Origin: Hemerocallis citrina
Lineage: Eukaryota > Streptophyta > Magnoliopsida > Asparagales > Asphodelaceae
DNA length: 64,000 nucleotides
Reading direction: 5' to 3'
Assembly (NCBI GenBank): GCA_017893485.1
Contig: CM030360.1
Coordinates: 10,342,597-10,406,596 of the forward strand
Below the pieces are notes generated by a model that did no database searches, had not been told where the DNA came from, and was given only the letters and a program-made list of their open reading frames with translations. Both the position numbers and the translations under genes were made by a program. Shown piece by piece: positions 55,816-64,000 of the stretch; position 1 is the stretch's first letter; each line of letters opens with the position of its first letter.

Positions 55816-58800
55816 AATTTTTTATAGGTACCCAAGAAAGAACGCTGGATATTAGACAGCGGATGTTCAAAACACATGACAGGACATGCCAACCTACTAT
55901 CCACCATTCAAAGCATAGATGGAGGAACCGTCACCTTTGGAGATAACAACAAAGGCAAAGTCATAGGCATTGGCATGGTCGGTAAAACTTCTAACCCAAC
56001 TATAGAAAATGTGTTATTGGTTAGTGGTTTAAAGCATAATCTTTTAAGCATTAGTCAATTGTGTGATAAAGGATATAAAATAGTTTTTGAAAAAGATGCA
56101 TGCTTAATTTATGATTCTACTATGCAAAATATTATTTTTCAAGGTTTTCGTAAAAATAATATTTATGAATTGTGTTTGAATGCAATTGATTTTTCAAATG
56201 ACTTTTGTTTTAAACCCTTTAACAATGAATCTTGGCTATGGCATAGAAGATTTGGACATGTGAACATGAAAAATCTCTCAAAATAATCTAAATATAACCT
56301 AGTTAAAGGACTGCCAAAACTATCCTTTAAAAAGGATAAGTTATGTGATGCATGTCAACTAGGAAAACAAATCAAATCCACTTTTAAAACAAAAGAAGTA
56401 ATCTCTACTAGTAGGCCACTTGAATTAATTCATATGGATTTATTTGGCCCTACTAGAGTTGTTTATTTAAATAAAAGTAGATATGTGTTTGTTTTAGTAG
56501 ATGATTTTTCACGATTCACTTGGACATTCTTTTTAAAACATAAAAATGATGCTTTTGAGGAATTTGCACATTTCTGTAAACGTGTCCAAAATCAAAGATC
56601 TCTAACCATAGTCACTATTAGAAGTGATCATGGTGGAGAATTTGAAAATGAAACATTTACAGAATATTGCAACAAGAATGGTATAACACATTCATTTGCA
56701 TTTCCTAGAGCTTCACCACAAAATAGAGTGGTTGAAAGGAAAAATAGGACTTTGCAAGAATGCGCACGTACTATGCTTGTTGAAAGCAATCTACCAAAGC
56801 ATTTTTGGGCTGAAGCTGTTGCTACAGCTTGTTATGTTTTAAATAGAATTCTTCTAAGACCTAAACTAAAGAAGACTTGTTACGAGTTATTTTTTAATAA
56901 AATTCCTAAAGTCTCTTACTTTAAGACATTTGGTTGTAAGTGTTTTATTCTAAACACAAAAGATAATTTAGACAAATTTGATCCTAAATCTAATGAGGGT
57001 ATCTTTTTAGGATACTCAAATAGGAGTAAAGCATATAGAATTTTCAATAAGTCTACAATGACTATTGAAGAATCAATTCATGTTACATTCGATGAATCTT
57101 TACCTTCATCAACTTTAAATAAAGATGATGAAACTGATTTATCACCTTTGGATAATGTGATTAAATCCTTAGAGCAAACTACTCTGTCTGATAAGTCGAC
57201 TGATAAGGTCTCCCAGTCGACTGACGTAAAGCAGTCGACTGAAGAACAAGTCAAGTCGACTGATCCGATTGTGATATCTTCAACTTTACCAAAGTCATTT
57301 GTTGAAGTTAAAGATCATCCTCATGACTTAATAATTGGTGACATCTCCCATGGTATTCAGATACGTTCACATGTTAATATGATCTCTCATACAGCATTCT
57401 TGTCGGATTTTGAACCGAAAAATATACAAGAAGCTTGTGAGAATGAATATTGGATGAATGCCATGCAAGATGAACTAAACCAATCTATAAGAAATGATGT
57501 ATGGGATTTAGTTCCTAGACCTCCTGATCAGACTATCATTGGTACCAAATGGGTATTCAAGAATAAGTTAGATGAATCAGGACAAGTTGTAAGGAACAAG
57601 GCTAGATTAGTCGCTCAAGGATATAATCAAGAAGAAGGTATAGATTTTGATGAAACATATGCTCCTGTTTCTAGACTAGAATCTATTCGTATTTTATTAT
57701 CTTTTGCTTGTTTTATGAATTTTATACTCTATCAAATGGATGTGAAAAGTGATTTTCTTAATGGGTTTATTAAGGAAAATGTTTATGTTAAACAACCACC
57801 AGGTTTTGAACATGAACAATTTCCAGATCATGTTTATAAATTGAAAAAGGCTTTATACGGTCTTAAACAAGCACCCCGTGCTTGGTATGATCGTTTAAAA
57901 AACTTTTCTTTTAGAAACAGGATTTGAAATAGGTAAAGTAGACACTACTTTGTTTATCAAAAGAGTTAAGAATGATATCTTAATCATACAAATATATGTT
58001 GATGATATAATTTTTGGTTCTACTAATAATAATCTATGTCAAGAATTTGCTAATACCATGAAAAATGAATTTGAGATGAGTCACATGGGTGAACTCAATT
58101 ATTTCCTTGGACTTCAAATTAAACAGTCCTCAAATGGCATATTTATCAATCAAGGCAAATATGCAAAGGAACTACTCAAACGTTTTAACATGGATAGTAC
58201 TAGTAGTAAATCCACACCTATGGCTACTACTACTACTCTTGACAAAGATTTATTAGGTAAGAGTGTTGATCAAAAACTCTATCGAGGTATGATTGGTTCA
58301 CTCTTATATATTACTGCAAGTAGACCAGATATTATGTTCAGTGTATGTTTATGTGCTAGATATCAATCTAGTCCTAAAGAGTCTCATTTAAAAACAGTGA
58401 AACGAATTTTAAGATATATTAAAGGCACATCTGAATATGGTTTATTTTATCCACGCACCGATAATTTTCAACTTTTGTCATATAGCGATGCCGATTTTGC
58501 TGAAAGCAAAACTGATCGCAAGAGTACTAGTGGTACATGTCACTTTTTGGGACATTCCCTAGTATCTTGGTGCAGTAAAAAGCAAAACTCCGTATCCCTA
58601 TCAACTACAGAAGCTGAGTATATCGCTGCAAGTTTGGCATGTGCACAAATTTTATGGATGAAACAAACCTTATTAGATTATGGTATTTCATTTGAGAAAC
58701 CCTCAATTATGTGTGATAATACCAGTGCAATTAATTTATCTAAAAATCCGATTCAACATTCACGTACGAAACATATTGATATTCGACATCATTTTCTACG

Positions 58801-58948
58801 TGATCATGTTTTAAAAGGAGATATATCTTTAGACTTTATCTCTACTGATAAACAAGTAGCAGATATATTTACCAAGCCCCTTAAAGAAGATACTTTCATT
58901 AATTTAAGAAGAGAACTTGGAATTTGTGATTTTGTTGATATTTGCTGA
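55816..58948 (+). pseudogene. Broken pol: protease, integrase, reverse transcriptase, RNase H
   Basis: Domains occur in copia order. The protease has the active site LDSGCSKHMTG (DSG at 55855). The integrase zinc module spans LWHRRFGHVN to CDACQLGK (56239-56365). The integrase core has HMDLFGP (56431), SDHGGEFEN (about 56623) and VVERKNRT (about 56728). The reverse transcriptase runs from [13 protein letters not shown] (57544) to the YVDDIIFGS active site (about 57988). RNase H has SDADFAE, STTEAEYIAAS and DNTSAINLSKNPIQH. Two breaks are visible: an in-frame stop at 56284-56286 in the zinc module, and a one-base frame change near 57900 in the reverse transcriptase. The copy cannot make a full polyprotein without readthrough and frameshifting. 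Confidence 0.93.
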
Positions 58949-59017
58949 AAATTGTTACTGTTAAGTCGACTGTATTCTTGAGTAAGTCGACTGTACTGGC
59001 TTTCTAAAAAAACATTC

Positions 59018-59020
<3 letters not shown>

Positions 59021-59065
<45 letters not shown>
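59021..59065. repeat. 45-base poly-T run
   Basis: An uninterrupted T run lies between the pol stop and the extra ORF, flanked on both sides by AGTCGACT motifs. Confidence 0.95.
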
Positions 59066-59067
<2 letters not shown>

Positions 59068-59462
59068 CTGACCAGTCGCCTGGTTCCTATACCAGTCGAC
59101 TGATTAGTAGACATAAAACTTTTATTTTCTTCTCGACTCAGTCGACTGATATACCCTACCAGTCGACTGTCGCGAGCTAAATCGTCTTCAGCGACTATTC
59201 ATCGCGTCTTTTGAGATGGAAATCACCTATCTTTTCACCCGTGATCTCTATTCTCTACCGTCGATTTCACCTCTCTTTGATCTCAGCCGTTTATTCACTG
59301 TTAAAACCCCCTTTACCAGCCGTTTTAACCCCTTACCGATCTCAAGTTTTTCAAAACCCTAGCTTTTGGAGAAGAAGGTGATCTACTCTCTCAGTGCTGC
59401 TTGTGCTTGCTCCTGATCGAATCTCTCTTTTTCTTAGGTAAAATCCTTTCCACTTTCTTTTC

Positions 59463-60542
59463 ATGGCACCCAAACGATCTAAACGATCTCATGAGGGTAG
59501 TTCTTCTTCCCAAGACTACACTCAATATCTCTTGAGTCCCGATCTTATTGATCGATGGTATGTCTTCTGTACCATTACAATCTTCCCTGGAAGATTTGTA
59601 AACTTTCATGATCTAGATCGTTTCAATCTCATCCCTTTATTCCAAAACTGTAGTCTTTATGATTTTCTCTCTTTATCAAACCAACCCAATTATTATCCCC
59701 AACTCATCTATTTGTTTTACACAAATATGAGAGTTGTCCAAAAACCAGATGGGGATGTCTTAATCCATTCGTCTGTGAAGAATGTTAAAATGACACTCAC
59801 ACCGACTAGGATTAATGAGATGTTGGGTATTGATGATGTGGGATTATCTCTTGATGACATTCTTTTAGATAATGCTTCTATTTTATCTAGAATTTTCCTA
59901 CCTAATCATGGCCCTCCAATGACAAGCAAAAATATCAAACCAATTGCTAAGCTTGTAGGTAGAATATTAGCCTATAACATCCTTCCTAAAAAGGGTAGTT
60001 ATGACCAATATTCTATTGAATTACAAAAAGCTATATATGCAATTTTTGGTAGAATTGCTGTTAATTGGGGTCAAGTTATCTTTTCTAAACTTAATCAAGA
60101 TCACACTCACTTTCTACCTTTTGGAGGTCTTCTTACTAGAGTCTTTATAGCTTTTGGTGTTGATCTCGATTCGGAGACAAATGTTGTTACTCGTTATGAG
60201 TGTTTCGATCGTGCTAGCTTGGCACGAATGAAACTTCTTGATGCTCCTACTAGATCACCTCCTCGATCTCCTCCTCTTTCTCAAGCTCCATTAGGATCTA
60301 GTTCTAGACCTTCTACCTCTACTGATCCACCTCTTCAAGCCAATTTTGATGACCCTCGTACTCTCTACGACTGTGTTTCCTATCTAATGAAGCATTCAGC
60401 CACTGTAGATACCCAACTCCATAACCTAGACTCCAAACTAGACCACATTGATTCTAAGCTTGACAACATCACTCATCTCTTCAACTCTCAATTTCATCCT
60501 CCTTCTCAAGATGACGATGAAGACTTCGATGAAGAAGATTGA
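59463..60542 (+). CDS. Extra 3' ORF of the Sirevirus-like element (plant-transposon-protein-like)
   Basis: This 359-codon ORF is fully open. Residues 1-18 are Lys/Arg/Ser-rich (MAPKRSKRSHEGSSSSQD), a possible nuclear signal. The central region, about 24-245 (LIDRWYVFCTITIFPGRFVN, MTLTPTRINEMLGIDD, and a GGLLTRVFIAFGVDL end), has the pattern of the 'putative plant transposon protein' domain seen in many plant retroelement extra ORFs. A Pro/Ser-rich linker (about 262-290), a short coiled coil (LHNLDSKLDHIDSKLDNI) and an acidic tail follow. In Sireviruses the ORF at this place is called env-like, but I see no signal peptide or clear membrane anchor. No AGTCGACT core lies inside it. Function unknown. 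Confidence 0.85.
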   Translation: MAPKRSKRSHEGSSSSQDYTQYLLSPDLIDRWYVFCTITIFPGRFVNFHDLDRFNLIPLFQNCSLYDFLSLSNQPNYYPQLIYLFYTNMRVVQKPDGDVLIHSSVKNVKMTLTPTRINEMLGIDDVGLSLDDILLDNASILSRIFLPNHGPPMTSKNIKPIAKLVGRILAYNILPKKGSYDQYSIELQKAIYAIFGRIAVNWGQVIFSKLNQDHTHFLPFGGLLTRVFIAFGVDLDSETNVVTRYECFDRASLARMKLLDAPTRSPPRSPPLSQAPLGSSSRPSTSTDPPLQANFDDPRTLYDCVSYLMKHSATVDTQLHNLDSKLDHIDSKLDNITHLFNSQFHPPSQDDDEDFDEED

Positions 60543-61040
60543 AGATTTTTCATTTTCTTTTCTATTATGTAATTTTCTTTTTAATGCATTTGTTTTATGT
60601 ATCAGACTTTATCTTAGTTTTTCTTCTTAATGCAAAAGATTGTTCTTTTCTGCTTTTTGATGATAACAAAGGGAGAGAAATATCTGAGAAATATCTGAGT
60701 TATATTATATCTGTGTTATATTATATCTGTGTTATGTGTTGCTTATGTTTTGATATCCTCTCATTTGTTAACATTGTTCTGGGTATTGAAATATCTCTGG
60801 TCAGTCGACTTCCCCAAGGGATACAGTCGACTGCTGCTAGCTACTGCAACTGCATCTATACTTAATTTTTTTAGTATGGTTTACTGGTCAGTTGCATTGT
60901 TGATAAGTCGACTGATATATATGTTACTTTTTTAAGACAATGCATTTTGTATTTTTGTAAGGGGGAGCATGTCTTCACTATGCTTGTATATTATCTTTTA
61001 TTATCAGCTATTGTGTTGTCATCATCAAAAAGGGGGAGAA
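60543..61040 (+). other. 3' untranslated region with multiple polypurine tracts
   Basis: Purine tracts occur at about 60667 (CAAAGGGAGAGAAA), 60959 (AAGGGGGAG) and 61027-61040 (AAAAAGGGGGAGAA, adjoining the 3' LTR). Repeated AAGGGGGAG tracts are a known Sirevirus trait. Three AGTCGACT cores and a short tandem repeat (ATCTGAGTTATATT-type, 60690-60735) are also present. Confidence 0.85.
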
Positions 61041-62438
61041 TGTTGATTCTTGATTTTGATGATCACAACACAGTGCAACATGTGTCTATGTTATACAGCT
61101 AACATTGCAGTGTACATACCAAAGATAATTCTAGCTGAACAAATGAACAAGCTCAAAAGGATACAGATGAAGACTTCACTAAGACAAGATCCAAGATTTC
61201 ACTCAAGACAAGACTCAAGACTCAAGACCTTAGCTCAAATTGTGTCAAATTATAATGTCTTGTAAAAACAATTGTATTTTACTTTCTGTTGAGTCTTAGT
61301 CTGATGTAAAGCCCTGTCACACACACACACTCAAAATTTCATAATGTGTGTCTCTTAAAAAAACCCCCAAAAAGAGTCAAAACAGTTTGAAGAAGTTTAA
61401 CTGTTGAGTACCAGTCGACTTAAGCTTCTGCCAGTCGATTGATAGTACAAAACTGTTTAAATTTATTCAAACTCTGATCAGTCGACTCATATGGCAACCC
61501 AGTCGACTGTTCGAGAGCTTTTGATCGTTTTCTGTTTTTCTAAATCGAATTTTTTTCAAACTCAAAAGCTTAGATCCGTTGGTTGACAGTTGAGTAACTG
61601 TCTCCCAACGTTCAGGAGATCAAACTCTTTAAGTAGAGTTCAGATCTCACTGAAAAGATCTACAGATTTTACTTTTGCAATCCGAGCACTCTTGAGAAAA
61701 AAAAAATTCAGTGACATTTTTGAGAAACAAAGCTTTCAAGTTCATTCTCTTTGGTTCTCTACATTCAGTCCAGTATAGCATTGAATTCGCTCTGGACTGA
61801 GTATAGAAGTCGACCTGTTCTTTTAGCCACGTGCATCAACACATACAACAACAAGGCTATAGGTTGACTGTAAAGTATTCTTGTTCTCTTGCTCTCGGTT
61901 GGAGAGTGTTTTTGACTCTTGGTTGTAGAGTCGGTGTCTTTTCACTCTTGGTAGTAGAGTGGGTCTGCTTTCTCTGGTTGAGAGAAAGGACTACGGGTTA
62001 GACAAGGTTGTTGTCGTAACGCCGTAGGGTATTCTTGTAATTTTTCAAGAATAGTGGAAATCTCAAGTGGGTTGCTTGGAGACTGGATGTAGGTCGGGAG
62101 GACCGAACTAGGATATATCTTGTGTACTCTGTGATTGATTATCTTGTGTTTGCATTTACTCTTGTGTATTTAAGTTCTGCAAAAAGCTTCTGGACAGTCG
62201 ACTCCTTGCATTATCAGTCGACTGGTCAGTGCCGTTTGTACTTGTAGTTTCATTGTGCTTTCAGTCGTCTGTCTCATTCTCAGTCGACTGCACAGAGTTA
62301 TTGTTTTCAATTATTTTGGACATATCAGTCGACTGGTTCATAACTCAGTCGACTGCACCGAGAAAAATTTCCGCAGTTTTTATTAAACACTATTCACCCC
62401 CGCTCTAGTGTTTGTTGTCTAACCTACAGGATCCAACA
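61041..62438 (+). repeat. 3' LTR of the Sirevirus-like element
   Basis: It starts directly after the polypurine tract and ends GGATCCAACA before ATACA. Compared with the 5' LTR, one AGTCGACT core has mutated to AGTCGATT (about 61434). Confidence 0.97.
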
Positions 62439-62443
62439 ATACA

Positions 62444-62664
62444 TTCAAAGATGTTGTAACTTCTAAACATTCAAGCACATTGTTTATTTCTATATTATTT
62501 TCAATGATCTCATTTTTAGTAACATTTGTTGTTTCTTCCATATTTTTGGTTTGTTCATTTTCATTTTGAACCAAATCTTGAACTTCATCGTTTACCTCAT
62601 TTTCTGTTTCATCTAAATCTTGAACTCCTTTGTTTACCTCATTTTCGGTTTTCCGAAGAAACAT
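62444..62664 (-). pseudogene. hAT transposase N-terminal part, cut off by the insertion
   Basis: From the minus-strand start at 62664 (MFLRKTENEVNKGVQDLDE) the frame encodes an acidic, internally repeated segment (a NEVNxxVQDL unit twice) and reaches the target duplication at 62443. On the other side of the insertion the transposase continues at 52530. Acidic N-terminal tails before the DPRxW motif are common in this transposase family. Confidence 0.75.
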
Positions 62665-64000
62665 TTATTTTCTTCAAAAATTTATCTAAAGAACCGCTTT
62701 GAGCTTTTATAATATCTTCTTCCCTTTTCTTCCCTTTTCTTTTTTCAAAACCAGATGCGTGTTTCTTCAGAAAAATTTCTTTTAATCTAGAAATTAAAAT
62801 AAAATTAATAAATCATAAAAATATAGAACAATAGAACCTGGATAGTGAATGTAGACTTGCAATTCGAAAATTTTCAACTCTGCATTCAAATCGATCAGCA
62901 AATCTGAAAACTAAAATTCCCAAAATTAGACTTCTAAATTCTAATACTTGTATAAATAAATAAAAAAACAGAGAAGGAGTAACAAAAGAATAATGAAATT
63001 TATGTTACAACATCAACAAAAAAAAAAAACTGAAGGAACACATGATCATGAAAATGAACTAGGAAATTATCCATGATTACTCTAAGCAGACAATTTTTTT
63101 GCTACTACCTAACAGGAAAAACTTTTATTCATGTAGTTCTTGCAACCCCTTAACACAAATTTCTGGCTAAGCCTGCTATGCGTGGAAATGACTGGTAGGA
63201 GTGGGAAACTGGGGATTCCAAAAATCCCAAATAATCCAGCTTAGGCAGGACACAACCCAACATAAGAGTATGAAGACATGGTTATGTTACATGATCTTGG
63301 CATAAAAGGCACAAGTCAGTGATTAATTTGAATAGGAAACTGAATTAGAAAAGAACAGTAACATCAACCTTAGAGAAAGTCATAGGTTTCACTTTCATCA
63401 ATTAATCAAAATTTCATAATTTATTCAATCAAAACTCAATTTATAGTTGAACAGTACAGAGTCACTAAGCACCAATTCTTATGCGACAAGATCCTCTCCA
63501 AGCCCCAACCAGATTCAAGAACTCTATTATAGAAGATATCTGTTGTTGCTCAAGTTTTCAAAGATAAAACAGTTCAGTAATTGGACTGGTAAATGTATAT
63601 GATCCTTCGAATGGGTATATCATCATCCGTCCTTGACATTGACAACTATTCAATCATTTTGATGCATATGAACATCCATATTGCAATTTCGAAGTAGAAA
63701 AGCAAAACCATAAGAATCATTTACTCTGAATGAAGAAATGAAATGGAAAAAAATAGACAAACAGGAATTCAAACCAACTCATCTCAAACATCATTTCTAC
63801 CAAACTCATCTCAATGAGAGAAAACACCAACCTGAGATGCTATGGCAAGTTTCTACACACTACAGTAGTTAGTAGAGTTTAATTTGTCTTATCAGAATTC
63901 ATAATATGTATGCTAAATTTGAACAGATTCAGATACAAGAAAGACCATGCATTCTAAAATTGTCTGATATAAGACAACAAACAGATATCTCCTAAAATTT
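62665..64000. other. Probable 5' part of the hAT element and unassigned DNA
   Basis: AT-rich sequence with no recognised coding region. The hAT right terminus (complement of CAGGGCCGG) and the 8-mer CATACAGC were not found here. Confidence 0.45.

Larger units (their letters stand above)
52906..62355. repeat. Dispersed palindrome CAGTCGACTG (core AGTCGACT)
   Basis: By hand count there are nine cores in the 5' LTR, four in the Gag-protease linker (about 55468-55615), four in the integrase-reverse transcriptase linker (about 57192-57260), five between pol and the 3' ORF (about 58963-59168), three between that ORF and the 3' LTR (about 60803-60915), and eight in the 3' LTR. One-base variants (CAGTCGTCTG, CAGTCGCCTG, CAGTCGATTG) also occur. 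Conserved enzymatic domains lack it. Confidence 0.9.
52536..62438 (+). mobile_element. Sirevirus-like Ty1/copia retrotransposon inserted in the hAT gene
   Basis: LTRs of 1395 and 1398 bp, starting TGTTGATTCTTG and ending GGATCCAACA, bound a 9.9-kb element with a perfect ATACA target duplication (52531-52535, 62439-62443). It has a primer-binding site for initiator tRNA-Met, a Gag with zinc knuckle and long coiled-coil tail, copia-order pol, an extra ORF between pol and the 3' LTR, and several polypurine tracts. These traits fit the Sirevirus (Maximus/SIRE) lineage. The LTRs differ at only a few tens of positions, so the insertion is recent. Gag-pol is nevertheless broken. The AGTCGACT motif is spread throughout. 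Confidence 0.95.
50083..64000 (-). mobile_element. hAT-type DNA transposon (ZMYM1-like), split by a Sirevirus-like element
   Basis: The left terminus CAGGGCCGGTCCTGAGG at 50083 is typical of plant hAT ends. The preceding 8 bases are CATACAGC. A minus-strand transposase pseudogene runs from 62664 to 62444 and, after the 9.9-kb insertion, from 52530 to about 50400. The right terminus and matching 8-mer were not found, so the element probably extends beyond 64000. Confidence 0.8.

Noticed and set aside
55774..55830. A spliced intron ending TTTTTTATAG between the Gag tail and protease frames
   Set aside because: No convincing donor was found at the end of the upstream frame, and other breaks in the element are plain mutations. 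Decay is the simpler explanation.
1..64000. CRISPR array, bacterial operon or phage system
   Set aside because: The tandem repeats lack unique equal-length spacers, and every recognisable gene is a plant gene or plant transposable element.

Overview
This is plant nuclear DNA, most likely from a eudicot with a large, transposon-rich genome. It is AT-rich and dominated by plant-type transposable elements: Ty1/copia and Ty3/gypsy LTR elements, a LINE, a hAT element, a Helitron and MITEs. The only intact host gene I can support is an intronless plant U-box E3 ubiquitin ligase (22416-23684). I cannot name the species. All similarity statements come from reading by eye; no alignment or database search was run.

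Layout. 1-7.6 kb: GC-richer remains of a Ty3/gypsy element that looks like the Tat lineage, with 113-bp, 165-bp and 58-bp tandem repeats, a broken antisense coiled-coil ORF, and one plus-strand 3' LTR. 7.6-11.1 kb: two MITEs, a cluster of near-palindromes, and a 1.2-kb non-LTR retroposon flanked by a 16-bp duplication. 11.2-20.6 kb: a decayed minus-strand Ty1/copia element with 266-bp LTRs, split by a 3.5-kb solo LTR that has a perfect 5-bp target duplication (TSD). 20.6-22.4 kb: a short duplicated segment and an LTR fragment, then the U-box gene. 24.5-27.0 kb: a structurally canonical non-autonomous Helitron carrying two tandem copies of the first exons of a U1 snRNP C (U1-C) pseudogene. 27.9-28.3 kb: a MITE holding a second, hAT-type MITE.

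28.7-49.9 kb is a four-level nest. A roughly 70-bp alternating A/B tandem array holds a minus-strand LINE. The LINE holds a 3.3-kb solo LTR (TSD AGAGG). That LTR holds a 9.0-kb non-coding LTR element of LARD type (TSD AAAAC), with nearly identical 3.25-kb LTRs. The LARD interior contains a 55-nt copy of the 5' part of initiator tRNA-Met, the same tRNA its primer-binding site pairs with.

50.1 kb to the window end is a hAT transposon with a ZMYM1-like transposase pseudogene. It is split by a young 9.9-kb Sirevirus-like Ty1/copia element (52536-62438, TSD ATACA, LTRs 1395 and 1398 bp). In that element gag-pol is broken by frameshifts and a stop, but an additional 359-codon ORF between pol and the 3' LTR is open. 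The whole element, including LTRs, linkers and untranslated regions, is studded with about 33 copies of the palindrome core AGTCGACT, which I did not see elsewhere in the window.

There is no operon-like or pathway organisation. The window records serial transposon insertion around one host gene. The best leads for something undescribed are the dispersed AGTCGACT motif, the captured initiator-tRNA segment, and the Helitron-captured, internally duplicated U1-C fragment.
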